Assembly: GCA_965229305.1 (NCBI GenBank)
Contig: CBDDIZ010000033.1
Location: 223,615-287,614, forward strand
Origin: JALHNI01 sp965229305
GTDB taxonomy: Bacteria; Acidobacteriota; Terriglobia; Bryobacterales; Bryobacteraceae
DNA length: 64,000 bases
Direction of reading: 5' to 3'
This document shows, one piece after another, positions 41,283 to 50,461 of this stretch. The position numbers were made by a program, and so were the translations under genes. Within the stretch, counting starts at the first letter, position 1; every line of letters starts with the position of its first letter. The notes beneath the pieces are model-generated. The model was not told the origin of the DNA. It did not search any database and saw nothing but the letters and a program-made list of their open reading frames with translations.

Positions 41283-43058
41283 ATGCGTAAGTTATTCAAG
41301 GGTGTCCGTGGCATCCTGATCATTCTGGTGCTGCTGTTGGTGGTGGCGGCGTTGGTAGGCCGTTATTTCCGGGGAGCCAGGTCCTTGGGCGGACCGGTGG
41401 TGCTCGAGTGGGCGCTGGGTCCTATTCCTGATGAAGCCAGCGAAGATCCCTTCCGCGCACTCACCGGGGGCGGCGCGACTCTGGGGTTGCGCGACTACCT
41501 GGAAACGCTGGAGGCAGCGGGCGATGATCCCAACGTCAAGGGGCTGATGATCACGTTGGGCAGTGCGCCAGTGGCGATGGCCACCATGCAGGATCTGCGT
41601 GAAGCGATTGCCAAGTTCCGCGCGAAGAAGAAATTCGTTTACGGCTTTTCGGAAAGCTTCGGCGGACTGGGCAACTATTACCTAGCCACCAGTTTCGATC
41701 GCATTTTTCTGCTGCCGTCGGGCGAAGTGGCCATTACGGGCATCTTTGCGGATCAGCAGTTCATTCGCGGCACGCTCGACAAGCTGGGCGTGCAGCCGCA
41801 CTTCGAAGGCCGGTACGAATACAAGAATGCGCGCGACTACTACATGGAGAAGAAGTTCACGCCCGCGCATCGGGAAGCCACGGACAAACTCGTCGGCAGC
41901 ATCTATCACCAGTTGGTGAAGGGGATCGCCAATGATCGCGGACTCACGACGGAACGGCTGCAGGACCTGATCGACCACGCGCCGCACTTCGCGCCGGAAT
42001 CGGTGAGCAATCATCTGGTGGATGAACTGGGCTACCGTGATCAGGCGTATGATGCGGCGAAGAAGAAGGCTGGCGCCGGCGCCAAGCTCCTTTACCTGAG
42101 CAAGTATCACGCGAGCGCGAAAAAGGTGAATGACAGCGGCCCGGGCGTGGCGTTGATCTATGGCGAGGGGGCGATCGTTTCGGGCCGTAGTTCAACGGAT
42201 CCGCTCATGGGCGACACGACGATGGGGTCGGACACGGTGTCAGCCGCCTTTCGTCAGGCGGTGGCGGACAAGGGTGTGAAGGCGATTCTGTTCCGGGTAA
42301 ATTCGCCCGGGGGCAGCGCGATTGCCTCGGATGTGATCGGACGCGAGGTACAGCGGGCCAAGCAGGCCGGCAAGCCGGTGATCGTATCGATGGGCGGCGT
42401 GGCGGGCTCGGGCGGCTACTGGGTTTCGATGGACGCAGACCGCATTGTGGCCCAGCCGGCGACGATTACCGGTTCGATCGGCGTCGTGTCGGGCAAGTTC
42501 ATCATGGCGGGCCTCTTCGAGAAGCTTGGTCTGTCGTTCGACGCGGTGAAATACGGACAGAACTCGAGCATCTACGATTCGGGTCAGGACTTTTCACCCA
42601 GCGAGTTAGAACGGTTCCGGGCCTCGCTTGACCGGATCTACGAGACGTTCACGTCGCGCGTCGCCGCGGGCCGCAAGCTGCCCAAGGAGCGGGTCCTGCA
42701 AGTGGCGAAGGGCCGCGTGTGGAGCGGAGAAGACGCCCTGCCTCTGGGGTTGGTGGACGAACTGGGCGGCTTCAATACAGCCTTGCGGGCCGTGAAGAAG
42801 GCCATCAAGTTGAAGGAAACCGACTCGGTGGAACTGAAGCAGTTCCCGAAGCGGAAGTCGGCGCTGGAGGCGTTGGCCGCGCGGCTCTCCGGGGGCGAGC
42901 ACGGGGACAACTCGGACGACGCCGACGTCAGTGCGGAAACCTACCGGGTGACGCTCGAACGCTGGCGTCCACTGGTGAAAGCGCTGCAGGCGGCGGGAGC
43001 GATCCCGGGAGCGCCGCAAGGGGAATTGCTGACCCCGAACCTCTCGTTACACTACTGA
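41283..43058 (+). CDS. sppA: Signal peptide peptidase SppA, long (67 kDa) type
   Basis: The 591 residues with an N-terminal membrane anchor (GILIILVLLLVVAALVG) fit the long, duplicated form of SppA as in E. coli. Catalytic residues are in place: general base Lys181 in RYEYKNARDYY and nucleophile Ser376 in MGGVAGSGGYWVS; the spacing of 195 is close to the 200 in E. coli. It degrades signal peptides and small proteins in the periplasm. The last 40 residues are charged and disordered. Confidence 0.94.
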   Translation: MRKLFKGVRGILIILVLLLVVAALVGRYFRGARSLGGPVVLEWALGPIPDEASEDPFRALTGGGATLGLRDYLETLEAAGDDPNVKGLMITLGSAPVAMATMQDLREAIAKFRAKKKFVYGFSESFGGLGNYYLATSFDRIFLLPSGEVAITGIFADQQFIRGTLDKLGVQPHFEGRYEYKNARDYYMEKKFTPAHREATDKLVGSIYHQLVKGIANDRGLTTERLQDLIDHAPHFAPESVSNHLVDELGYRDQAYDAAKKKAGAGAKLLYLSKYHASAKKVNDSGPGVALIYGEGAIVSGRSSTDPLMGDTTMGSDTVSAAFRQAVADKGVKAILFRVNSPGGSAIASDVIGREVQRAKQAGKPVIVSMGGVAGSGGYWVSMDADRIVAQPATITGSIGVVSGKFIMAGLFEKLGLSFDAVKYGQNSSIYDSGQDFSPSELERFRASLDRIYETFTSRVAAGRKLPKERVLQVAKGRVWSGEDALPLGLVDELGGFNTALRAVKKAIKLKETDSVELKQFPKRKSALEALAARLSGGEHGDNSDDADVSAETYRVTLERWRPLVKALQAAGAIPGAPQGELLTPNLSLHY

Positions 43059-43063
43059 GCGGC

Positions 43064-44416
43064 ATGCCCGCTCGCCATTCCCTCGGCCTGCTCGCCCTGA
43101 TCCTCGCCACGAGGTTCGCGCATGTGCGCGTCCTGTGGGTAGAGGAGGCCTATCCGATGTCGGGCGCGCTCACCGTGCTGCATGGTCTGGTTCCGTATCG
43201 CGACTTCTGGTATGACAAACCACCCCTCGCGCTGCTGTTCTATTTGCTCTGCGGAGCGCACGAGGGATGGCCGCTGCGTCTGCTGGCTTCGACCTTCATC
43301 TTCGCGTGCGCCTGGGCGGCCTGGTGGTGCGTACGCAGCCGCTGGACCCGCGAACAAGCGGTGGCCGCAGCGTGGCTAACCACGTTCTTCTTGACGTTCG
43401 GCGTGCCAGCGGCGGTGATGGCCATCGCGCCCGATCTCATCCTGGTGCTCCCGCATCTGTTGGCCATCGGCTTCGCTTGGCGGGGACGGGCTCTGGCGGC
43501 GGGCGTATGCGCCGGGTTCGCATGTTGGGCGCACGTGAAGGGCCTGTTGGTCCTGATGGCCGCCGCGCTTTTCCTCGCGCCGGCAGCTTGGCCATCGTTG
43601 CTGGTGGGCTGGGCAGTGCCCGTCGGCGGGCTCACGTTGGGGCTCATCAGCCTCGGCGCTCTCGGCGACTTTTGGATTCAAGTCATCGACTGGGGCCGCG
43701 TCTATGCGCGCGACACATTTCTCGATACGCCCTGGGGAGAGGGTTGGCGCCGGACCGTCAACTGGCTGGGCTTCGCCGCAGCGATGGTGGTGGCTGCCGG
43801 GGTGACGCTGCGGAGAGAGAGTTGGCGCCGCGGCGCGTGGCTGGCGCTCTCGCTCGCATCGGTCGCGCTCGGTTTGCGCTTCTTCCCTCGATACTATCTG
43901 GTATTGGTGCCTCCGCTGGCGGTGCTCGCGGCGCGCAGCCTGACCACGGGCAGAACGCGCCTCGCTTGGCTGCTCTTACTCATTCCGCTGGTCCGCTTCG
44001 GCCCCGGCTACGTTCGTCTGGCGAATGGCCAGGCGACGCCTGACCTGGCCTTGTTCGAGGACGATCGCCGGGCGGCGGCCATGGTCGCTCCTGGCGAATC
44101 GTTGTTCGTCTGGGGATACCGGCCTGAATTGTTCGTGCTGACGCGCGCCCCGCTGGGCGCCCCGTACCTCGAGAGCCAGCCGTTGACGGGAGTCTTCGCG
44201 GACCGGCACTTGACCAGTACACGCGGGAGCGGCGGCGAGGTGCAACCGCATCTCCTCAAGCTCGCGCGCAGCCGCCCGCGTTGGGTGGTGGATGGCCTGG
44301 GGCCGCTCAATCCAGCGTTGGGCATCGACCGGGTGGCAGCGCTCGAGGTCTGGCGTCGCAGCTACCGCGAGGCTGGACGTACGGCCACGCTGGTGATCTA
44401 TCGTCGCGTGGATTGA
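43064..44416 (+). CDS. Membrane glycosyltransferase, ArnT/PMT-like
   Basis: The 450 residues have about ten hydrophobic helices. The first periplasmic loop carries VEEAYPMSGALTVLHGLVPY RDFWYDKPPLALLF, in which the acidic pair and Asp are typical of the GT-83/PMT_2 lipid-linked sugar transferases. The C-terminal soluble part is small. It transfers a sugar from a lipid carrier to lipid A, protein or a polysaccharide; the acceptor is unknown. The ATG at 43064 lies 3 bases after sppA's stop. The 3' end overlaps the convergent kinase gene by 19 bases. Confidence 0.75.
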   Translation: MPARHSLGLLALILATRFAHVRVLWVEEAYPMSGALTVLHGLVPYRDFWYDKPPLALLFYLLCGAHEGWPLRLLASTFIFACAWAAWWCVRSRWTREQAVAAAWLTTFFLTFGVPAAVMAIAPDLILVLPHLLAIGFAWRGRALAAGVCAGFACWAHVKGLLVLMAAALFLAPAAWPSLLVGWAVPVGGLTLGLISLGALGDFWIQVIDWGRVYARDTFLDTPWGEGWRRTVNWLGFAAAMVVAAGVTLRRESWRRGAWLALSLASVALGLRFFPRYYLVLVPPLAVLAARSLTTGRTRLAWLLLLIPLVRFGPGYVRLANGQATPDLALFEDDRRAAAMVAPGESLFVWGYRPELFVLTRAPLGAPYLESQPLTGVFADRHLTSTRGSGGEVQPHLLKLARSRPRWVVDGLGPLNPALGIDRVAALEVWRRSYREAGRTATLVIYRRVD

Positions 44417-46629
44417 GGGCCCGCTGGCTCACCTTGGGGCAGCACGGCGGACAGGGCCTCCACCAGTTCGCTAAAGCGCAAGGGCTTCGAGATATGGCTC
44501 GACATCCCAGCGGCCAGGCAGCGTTCCCGGGTGGAGTGGAGCGCGTTGGCGGTGACCGCAATAATTGGCACACGTCCCGCCGGACCGGGCAAACGGCGGA
44601 TGGCGGCGGCGGCTTCGTAGCCATCCAAGCGCGGCATCTGGCAATCCATCAGCACGACATCATAGAGCTTGGAGCGAACGGCCGCCACGGCCTGTTCGCC
44701 GTCGGTAACGACGTCGCAGGTCTGCCCCAGACGCTCGAGCATGCGAACCAGGACGCGCTGGTTGACGGCATTGTCTTCGGCGACCAGCACGGACATCGAA
44801 TGCGACAGGGGCCCTTGGCGTGGCGTCGTGGTCACGCGTCCCACGGTGGCGCGGCCGGCGGCCTGCGCCAGCATGGTGAAGAGTTGCAGACGCCGCACGG
44901 GCTTGCCGACGGTAAACGGTCCCGAGCGTTGACCCATCGGCACAAGACGGACGATAGGACAGCGGACGACGGGATAGCGAGCTTCGGCGGTGGCGAGCGA
45001 TTGGTCCGTCAGCACCAGGTCAAACTCTCGTTCGTCCAGGATGACGCCCCAAGAGTCGAGCAGCCGCTGCAGCATGAGCCGTGAGGTGTCGTTCTCCACG
45101 ACGATGCGCACGCGCAAGCCGGTCAGCGCCTCCCGGTCCGGCTCCTCCCCGCTGTCCACCGGGGCAGCGGGCATATAAGGTAGCTCGAACCAGAAGGTCG
45201 ATCCGGAGCCCAGCACGGAGCTAAAGCCGATCTCGCCCCCCATTAGCTCCACCAGTTGCTTGGAAATGGCCAGCCCCAGCCCGGTTCCTTCGTAGCGGCG
45301 CGTCAGGGTGCCATCGACTTGGACGAAGGAAGCAAACAGGCGGGCACCGGCTTCGGCCGGGATGCCGATACCCGAATCGTGAACCTCAAAACGCAGACGG
45401 CGCGTGGGCAGCAGACGAACGGCGAGCGAGACTTCACCACGCTCGGTGAACTTGACGGCGTTGGCGATCAGATTGACTAGCACTTGGCGCAGGCGGCCGG
45501 GATCGGCGTGAAGCCGGAGAGGGAGCGCGGGGTCCAGGTCGCAGATGAGTTCGAGACCTTTGCGTTCGGCCGCGTCGGCCAGCAAGCCGATCGCGTCTTC
45601 CACTTCGTCGATGAGCGGGAAATCGATCGGTTCAAGGTTCAGCTTGCCGGCCTCGATTTTCGAGAAGTCGAGGATGTCGTTGATGATGGTGAGCAGGCTC
45701 TCCGCGGAACGCTGCACGGTGAGCGCGCACTCCCGCTGCTGGCTGTTCAGTTCACTTTCGAGGAGCACGCCCGTCATACCAAGCACGCCGTTCATGGGAG
45801 TGCGAATCTCGTGGCTCACGTTGGCGAGGAACTGGCTCTTCAAGCGGGTGGATTCCATTGCGGCATCGCGCGCGGCGGCCAACTCCTCGGTGCGTTGCGA
45901 AAGTTCCTTCGTGCGAATGCGCACGGCCGCCTCTACCTGTCCATTCAATTGCTCGAGTTGGGCCTGCTGCTGCGCCATCGCGCTGATCTGGGCCCGGCTC
46001 TGCGCACAAGCGAGCAGGAGAAAAGCATCTTCAAACAGCGTCCAGAACGCGTGTTCGACAAAGCGCCAGTGGCTCGCATAGGCGACGCCATAGATCGAGA
46101 GCGGCAACAGCCAGCCACGCAAGGCATGGTCAATCATGACGATCGCCGTGGCCGTGAACAGGAGATGAGCGTCGCGATAAAAGGCGAGGAACGCGAGCGA
46201 ACCGAAGATGTGGAAGTGAGATTCAATGCGCCCGCCGCTGAGGTGGATCAGGAGCGCGCCCATTAGCATCTGTGCGGCGGCAATCACCTGCCGTGTCATC
46301 CAGTCCGCCCGGCGCGCACGAATCAGATAAACCGGGGGAGAGGTGAACAGGGCGCCGCAAACCACGGCGATCCAGACGCGCGCGTCCTCCAGCCCGGTAA
46401 AGGGGGAAGTGACCCAGGCCAGAACAACGGCCGCGGGGTACTGCAACAGCAGCAGATAGTAAAACAACCGATCCGTCTGCGACTGCAACTCATCGAGGTT
46501 GTACCGGAACAACTCACCCGTACGCCCGGGAGGCGCGGTGTAATCGCTCCGCCAACGCAACAGAGTCGAAAGAAGAAAGGACATCTCAGAGCGCGCTCGA
46601 CGAGGGCTTCGAGCCATGCGCTCGAACAC
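44398..46629 (-). CDS. Hybrid sensor histidine kinase with C-terminal receiver
   Basis: The 743 residues consist of five to six membrane helices (LFYYLLLLQYPAAVVLAWV, then GGRIESHFHIFGSLAFLAFY), a coiled coil (about 225-270), HisKA with the phosphorylated His in FLANVSHEIRTPMNG, and HATPase with NLIANAVKF, DSGIGIPAEAG and GTGLGLAIS. A degenerate receiver without the acidic pocket (about 500-590) and a full receiver with DVVLMDCQMPRLDGYEA complete it. The middle pseudo-receiver LTGLRVRIVVENDTS lacks the phospho-acceptor Asp. The likely start is 46629 or the ATG at 46584. It may belong to the marR-adh operon just upstream. The stimulus is not visible. Confidence 0.9.
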   Translation of the reverse strand: MFERMARSPRRARSEMSFLLSTLLRWRSDYTAPPGRTGELFRYNLDELQSQTDRLFYYLLLLQYPAAVVLAWVTSPFTGLEDARVWIAVVCGALFTSPPVYLIRARRADWMTRQVIAAAQMLMGALLIHLSGGRIESHFHIFGSLAFLAFYRDAHLLFTATAIVMIDHALRGWLLPLSIYGVAYASHWRFVEHAFWTLFEDAFLLLACAQSRAQISAMAQQQAQLEQLNGQVEAAVRIRTKELSQRTEELAAARDAAMESTRLKSQFLANVSHEIRTPMNGVLGMTGVLLESELNSQQRECALTVQRSAESLLTIINDILDFSKIEAGKLNLEPIDFPLIDEVEDAIGLLADAAERKGLELICDLDPALPLRLHADPGRLRQVLVNLIANAVKFTERGEVSLAVRLLPTRRLRFEVHDSGIGIPAEAGARLFASFVQVDGTLTRRYEGTGLGLAISKQLVELMGGEIGFSSVLGSGSTFWFELPYMPAAPVDSGEEPDREALTGLRVRIVVENDTSRLMLQRLLDSWGVILDEREFDLVLTDQSLATAEARYPVVRCPIVRLVPMGQRSGPFTVGKPVRRLQLFTMLAQAAGRATVGRVTTTPRQGPLSHSMSVLVAEDNAVNQRVLVRMLERLGQTCDVVTDGEQAVAAVRSKLYDVVLMDCQMPRLDGYEAAAAIRRLPGPAGRVPIIAVTANALHSTRERCLAAGMSSHISKPLRFSELVEALSAVLPQGEPAGPQSTRR

Positions 46630-46677
46630 TCATCAAACGGCTTATCGACCGCCGTCCGGAAAATTAATAGAGGTTTC

Positions 46678-47847
46678 TTAAGCGAAAGCCCAAGCTTCTT
46701 CGTAGAGGGCGACAATCTCTTCTTCATGCGGAATCCGAGGGTTGTTGCCAGGGCTGCCCGAGGCTAGCGCATCGGAGGCCATCTTGCGCGTATGGGTCCG
46801 GAAGCGTTTCTGGTCATTGCCAAGGCATTCGGCGAGAGTCGGAATGCGAAGGTCGCGATTGAGTTGGGCGAGACCTTCCACCAGGCGTTCTCCGGCGAGG
46901 TCGTCCGAATCCGAGGCGCCGGCCAGGTTCATCAGTCGAGCCGCCTGCGCGTAGCGGGCCGGCGCGCCGCTCAGAGAGAAGTGGGTCACGGTGGGCAGCA
47001 GCACAGCGTTCGAGAGTCCGTGCGCGAGATGAAAGACAGCGCCCAGCGGCCGGCTCATCCCATGGACCAGGCCCAGCCCGCTGTTGGTGAACGCCATGCC
47101 GCCATGCAAGGCGGCAATGGCCATGGCTTCGCGGGCGGCGCGATCGCCGGGATGGGACCAGGCCGTGCGCAGATGCTGAGCAGAAAGCGCGATGGTGGAG
47201 GCGGCCAGCGGATCGGTGAGCGCGTTAGCTTTGCGGGAAACAAAGGCTTCGAGCCCGTGCGTGAGCGTATCGACTCCCACATAAGCGGTGAGCGCCGGAG
47301 GCATCGTGAGGCTGAGCTCAAAGTCGATGATGGCGATGCGCGGCATGAGTTTCGCGTCGAGGATCATCATCTTTACGTCGCGCGCCGTGTCGATGATGAC
47401 GGCGACTTTGGTGGCCTCGCTGCCGGTGCCGGCGGTGGTGGGGATCACGATCACGGGCGGCCCGGCGTGCGGGATCAAGTGGTAGCCCTGGAAGCGGGAG
47501 AGCGGCCCGGGGTTCGCCACGGAGGCGGCGATCATCTTCGCGGTATCGATGGGACTGCCCCCGCCGATCGCGACGACACCCTCGGCGGCGAAAGCCTGAT
47601 AGGCGGCCACACCCGCGGAGACGTTCAGATCGGTAGGGTCCGGCTGCACGTCGGCAAAGACGCTGACGTGAATTCCCCGCTCGCCGAGATGAGCCACGAA
47701 AGGTTCAATGGTCCCCGACTGGACCAGGAAGGCGTCGGTCACCAGCAGGACCCTCCGCAAGCCCAACTGCTGAACCTGATCCGGCAACTGCTGACGAGAA
47801 CCGGCTCCGGTGATGATCGCGTGCGGGGCATGAAATACGTGGGACAT
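46678..47847 (-). CDS. Iron-containing alcohol dehydrogenase
   Basis: The 389-residue group III NAD-dependent alcohol dehydrogenase has the dinucleotide loop GGGSPIDTAK at 95-104. Metal-binding segments are VGVDTLTHGLEAF and GLVHGMSRPLGAVFHLAHG. It oxidises primary alcohols or reduces aldehydes. AAGGAGA is 4 bases before the ATG at 47847. It is the third gene of a tight unit: marR, a DUF1398 gene, then adh with only 17 bases between the last two, so MarR probably represses all three. Confidence 0.93.
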   Translation of the reverse strand: MSHVFHAPHAIITGAGSRQQLPDQVQQLGLRRVLLVTDAFLVQSGTIEPFVAHLGERGIHVSVFADVQPDPTDLNVSAGVAAYQAFAAEGVVAIGGGSPIDTAKMIAASVANPGPLSRFQGYHLIPHAGPPVIVIPTTAGTGSEATKVAVIIDTARDVKMMILDAKLMPRIAIIDFELSLTMPPALTAYVGVDTLTHGLEAFVSRKANALTDPLAASTIALSAQHLRTAWSHPGDRAAREAMAIAALHGGMAFTNSGLGLVHGMSRPLGAVFHLAHGLSNAVLLPTVTHFSLSGAPARYAQAARLMNLAGASDSDDLAGERLVEGLAQLNRDLRIPTLAECLGNDQKRFRTHTRKMASDALASGSPGNNPRIPHEEEIVALYEEAWAFA

Positions 47848-47864
47848 CCACTCTCCTTGGGTCG

Positions 47865-48260
47865 CTAATCGCGCGACCCCGGAAAGTACTCTACATGAAA
47901 GTCGCCGCGCCGGCCAAAGTAGATGCAGCGTTGACCGGCCAGATAGACCACATAGTTGGTGCAGCCTGCCTCGGCCAAACGCTCCAGAAACTCGGGATAG
48001 CGCAGTTGCTTGGTCTGACTGCCGCGAATCGCTTCCACCACGCGCGATGCACTGAAGTCTCCCGCGATGGGCAGGCGGACGGAGTGCATCGGCTCCACAT
48101 GCGTGGAGCCTTCCGGGTGATAGAACGTGTCTTCACCGCGGACAAGGTCGACGCGATAGGACTCCAGCCCTTCTCCGACCAAGCGGCGAACGACTTCGGG
48201 AAACGGAATCTGGCCGGCTTGGGATTGGGCCAGCGTGTCTTTGAGTAGTTGGGTGTTCAT
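47865..48260 (-). CDS. DUF1398 family protein
   Basis: A 131-residue soluble protein. The pattern MNTQLLKDTLAQSQAGQIPF, then YRVDLVRGEDTFYHPEGS and YVVYLAGQRCIYFGRRGDFH is that of the DUF1398 family (members sometimes labelled phage envelope protein), whose function is unknown. The ATG lies 3 bases after the marR stop, and the GGAG that serves it is inside marR's last codons, so the two genes are translated together. Confidence 0.85.
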   Translation of the reverse strand: MNTQLLKDTLAQSQAGQIPFPEVVRRLVGEGLESYRVDLVRGEDTFYHPEGSTHVEPMHSVRLPIAGDFSASRVVEAIRGSQTKQLRYPEFLERLAEAGCTNYVVYLAGQRCIYFGRRGDFHVEYFPGSRD

Positions 48261-48263
48261 TGT

Positions 48264-48713
48264 TTACTCCATGGGGATGCGTTGTAAGCCATGCGCAGCG
48301 ACGAGCTGTTCGAGCGTGGTGCGCAGTTGCCGCCGTTCGGCGGCGGCCAGGGCGGAAAAGAACTCGTCATCGTTCTGATCGGCGAGCGCGGCCAACTGGG
48401 GCACGAGCTTGCGGCCGGTGCGGGTGAGGCGGACGTCCTGGAAGCGCCGGTCGCCGGTGGACTCCGTTCGGGTGACGAGGTCTTTCTCGCGGAGGCGTTC
48501 GATCAGCTTCGAGATCGCCCCACGCGTGAGTCCCGTGGCGGAGGCGATGGCACTGGGCGCGGTGACGTCGGAATCGTACATCTGCCGCAACACCACCCAC
48601 TCGGCCACGGTGACGCCGGTGCCGGCAAGGCGTTCGGCAAAACGCTGCGAAACATGGTTCGAGACGTAGCGCAGCCAAAAGCCAAGATGGTCGGTCAAGT
48701 CGCTAACGGGCAT
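48264..48713 (-). CDS. MarR-family transcriptional regulator
   Basis: The 149-residue winged-helix regulator has a recognition helix segment ATGLTRGAISKLIERLREK and the wing VTRTESTGDRRFQDVRLT. The ATG at 48713 was preferred to the TTG at 48737 because the latter lies inside the predicted promoter. It heads an operon with DUF1398 and alcohol dehydrogenase genes and probably senses an aldehyde, phenolic or oxidant. An inverted repeat over its own promoter points to autorepression. Confidence 0.9.
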   Translation of the reverse strand: MPVSDLTDHLGFWLRYVSNHVSQRFAERLAGTGVTVAEWVVLRQMYDSDVTAPSAIASATGLTRGAISKLIERLREKDLVTRTESTGDRRFQDVRLTRTGRKLVPQLAALADQNDDEFFSALAAAERRQLRTTLEQLVAAHGLQRIPME

Positions 48714-48718
48714 GCCCG

Positions 48719-48756
48719 ATAGTAGTACCTTATTCAATAGTTGTCAAGGAAACTAT
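48719..48756 (-). promoter_or_regulatory. marR promoter, leaderless, with overlapping operator
   Basis: On the minus strand TTGACA (48742-48747) and TACTAT (48719-48724) are 17 bases apart, a good sigma-70 promoter. The start point 6 bases after the -10 box would be the A of the marR ATG at 48713, so the messenger should be leaderless. An inverted repeat ATAGTT-N8-AACTAT (48737-48756) covers the -35 box and is a likely MarR binding site. Confidence 0.7.
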
Positions 48757-48778
48757 ATGGCGATCGACCTGCAGGCAT

Positions 48779-49060
48779 ATGGGCATGAAACGCCACAACC
48801 CTTACGAAGATCCGTATCAGGAAGTCGACGCACCGCCCCGCGGCACCGGCCCTGGCTCTGGCGGGCAATCCGGCGATACGCAAGGCTTGTCCGATCTTGC
48901 CGAGGCCAGTTCGGAAAGTGTCGAAGAATTAGTGGAAGACGGACAGTTTCTGGATGCCGAACTGATTGACGGCGTGGAGAACGCACCGGATGCCGATCAG
49001 GGGCCGGTCCGTTTGCGTCGGCGTCCGGAGGACATCCCACCGGGCCCCGACCGTCTTTGA
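48779..49060 (+). CDS. Small acidic hypothetical protein
   Basis: A 93-residue protein starting MKRHNPYEDPYQEVDAPP (from the second ATG, 48785). It is very acidic in the middle (EASSESVEELVEDGQFLDAE) and ends PVRLRRRPEDIPPGPDRL. No hydrophobic segment and no recognised domain; it is probably largely disordered. The overlapping frame from 48712 encodes an Arg-rich nonsense-like product and was rejected. Divergent from marR. Confidence 0.5.
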   Translation: MGMKRHNPYEDPYQEVDAPPRGTGPGSGGQSGDTQGLSDLAEASSESVEELVEDGQFLDAELIDGVENAPDADQGPVRLRRRPEDIPPGPDRL

Positions 49061-49072
49061 TACACATGGCAG

Positions 49073-50461
49073 ATGCGTTTTTGTGTCTTCTTTCTGGCGG
49101 GCGCACTTTTTGCCGCCCCGCCAGAGCTCCGTGTCAGCGAGAATCGGCACTTTCTGGTAACCGTTGCAGGAAAGCCTTTTTTCTACTTGGGCGACACCGC
49201 CTGGGAGTTGTTTCATCGACTGAATCGCGAAGAGGCGACGCAGTATCTGGAGAAGCGGGCGAGCCAAGGCTACACGGCGATTCAAGCCGTAGCGCTGGCT
49301 GAACTCGACGGGCTGACAGATCCGAACGCATATGGCCACCTGCCGCTGGTGGGACTCGACCCGACTCGTCCGGATGAACGGCAGGGACCGAATAACGACT
49401 ACTGGGATCACGTCGACTTCGTCGTGAAGAAGGCGAATGACCTGGGCTTGTATGTGGGCTTTCTCCCGACGTGGGGCGACAAGTGGAATACGCGCGGAGG
49501 GCGTCCCGAGGTCTTCACGGTACGCAACGCAGAGGTTTACGGTGCATGGCTGGGACGGCGTTATCGCGATGCGGGAGTGATCTGGATTCTGGGCGGCGAT
49601 CGGCCGGTAGAGAATGACCAGCACCGAGCGATCCTGCGGGCGATGGCGAAGGGGCTGCGCGAGGGCGACGGCGGCCGGCATCTGATCACGTACCATCCCA
49701 ACGGCGGATCAGGATCCGCCGAGCCGCTGCACAGTGAAGAGTGGCTGAGTTTCAACATGCGGCAAAACGGACACGCCGCGGAATACACCGGACGCTACGA
49801 CAAAACGCTCTACGACTATGGCCGCACTCCGGTGAAGCCAGTAATCGATGCGGAGCCGATCTACGAGGATCATCCGGTAAGCTTCCGGGCCAGCGAGCAG
49901 GGCCACTCGATTGCGGCGGACGTACGGCGCCCCTTGTACTGGGATCTGTTCGGCGGCGCCTTCGGCCATACCTACGGGCATCATTCCATCTGGCAGATGT
50001 ACGCCGCGGACCGCAAGCCAATCAACAACCCCTTGATGACGTGGAAAGAAGCGCTGGAGTCGCCAGGCGGCGCTCAGATGCAGTACGCCCGCTGGCTGCT
50101 CGAGTCGCGGCCGTTTCTGCAACGCATCCCCGATGACAGCGTAATCGTCGCGTCACGCGTCGCCACGGCGATGCCCGGCGCGGGCCGGTCACGCTTTGTC
50201 GCCACGCGAGACGCGGAACGAACTTACGCGATGATCTACGCCCCGGTGGGGCGCAAGTTCTCCGTCCGGATGAACAGCGTAGCCGGCAGCAAAGTGATCG
50301 CCTGGTGGTTCAATCCGCGCACCGGCCAGGCCCAACGCCTGGGCGAGTTCGCCGCCCAGGGTGAACGCGAATTTATGCCGCCCGATCCGGGCGAGAGCCT
50401 GGACTGGGTGCTGGTGCTCGACGACGCAGCGAAGAACTATCCACCACCCGGAACCCGCTAG
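49073..50461 (+). CDS. Secreted apiosidase-like glycoside hydrolase (GH140/DUF4038)
   Basis: A 462-residue protein with a signal peptide (MRFCVFFLAGALFAAP). The TIM barrel is of the DUF4038 type: KPFFYLGDTAWELFHRLNRE, then DYWDHVDFVVKKANDLGLYV, WILGGDRPVEN and VIDAEPIYED, where the acidic residues are probably catalytic. A C-terminal beta domain of about 90 residues (ERTYAMIYAPVGRKFSVRMN) like the collagen-binding-type domain of these enzymes follows. It likely cleaves side chains of pectin (apiose in rhamnogalacturonan II). Its end overlaps the convergent glucan synthase gene by 4 bases. Confidence 0.85.
   Translation: MRFCVFFLAGALFAAPPELRVSENRHFLVTVAGKPFFYLGDTAWELFHRLNREEATQYLEKRASQGYTAIQAVALAELDGLTDPNAYGHLPLVGLDPTRPDERQGPNNDYWDHVDFVVKKANDLGLYVGFLPTWGDKWNTRGGRPEVFTVRNAEVYGAWLGRRYRDAGVIWILGGDRPVENDQHRAILRAMAKGLREGDGGRHLITYHPNGGSGSAEPLHSEEWLSFNMRQNGHAAEYTGRYDKTLYDYGRTPVKPVIDAEPIYEDHPVSFRASEQGHSIAADVRRPLYWDLFGGAFGHTYGHHSIWQMYAADRKPINNPLMTWKEALESPGGAQMQYARWLLESRPFLQRIPDDSVIVASRVATAMPGAGRSRFVATRDAERTYAMIYAPVGRKFSVRMNSVAGSKVIAWWFNPRTGQAQRLGEFAAQGEREFMPPDPGESLDWVLVLDDAAKNYPPPGTR

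Noticed and set aside
48712..48969. 85-residue plus-strand frame starting MPDSSTLFNS or MAIDLQAYG
   Set aside because: Arg-rich composition typical of a wrong frame in GC-rich DNA; the overlapping acidic frame from 48779 is more protein-like, and the start lies in the marR promoter.
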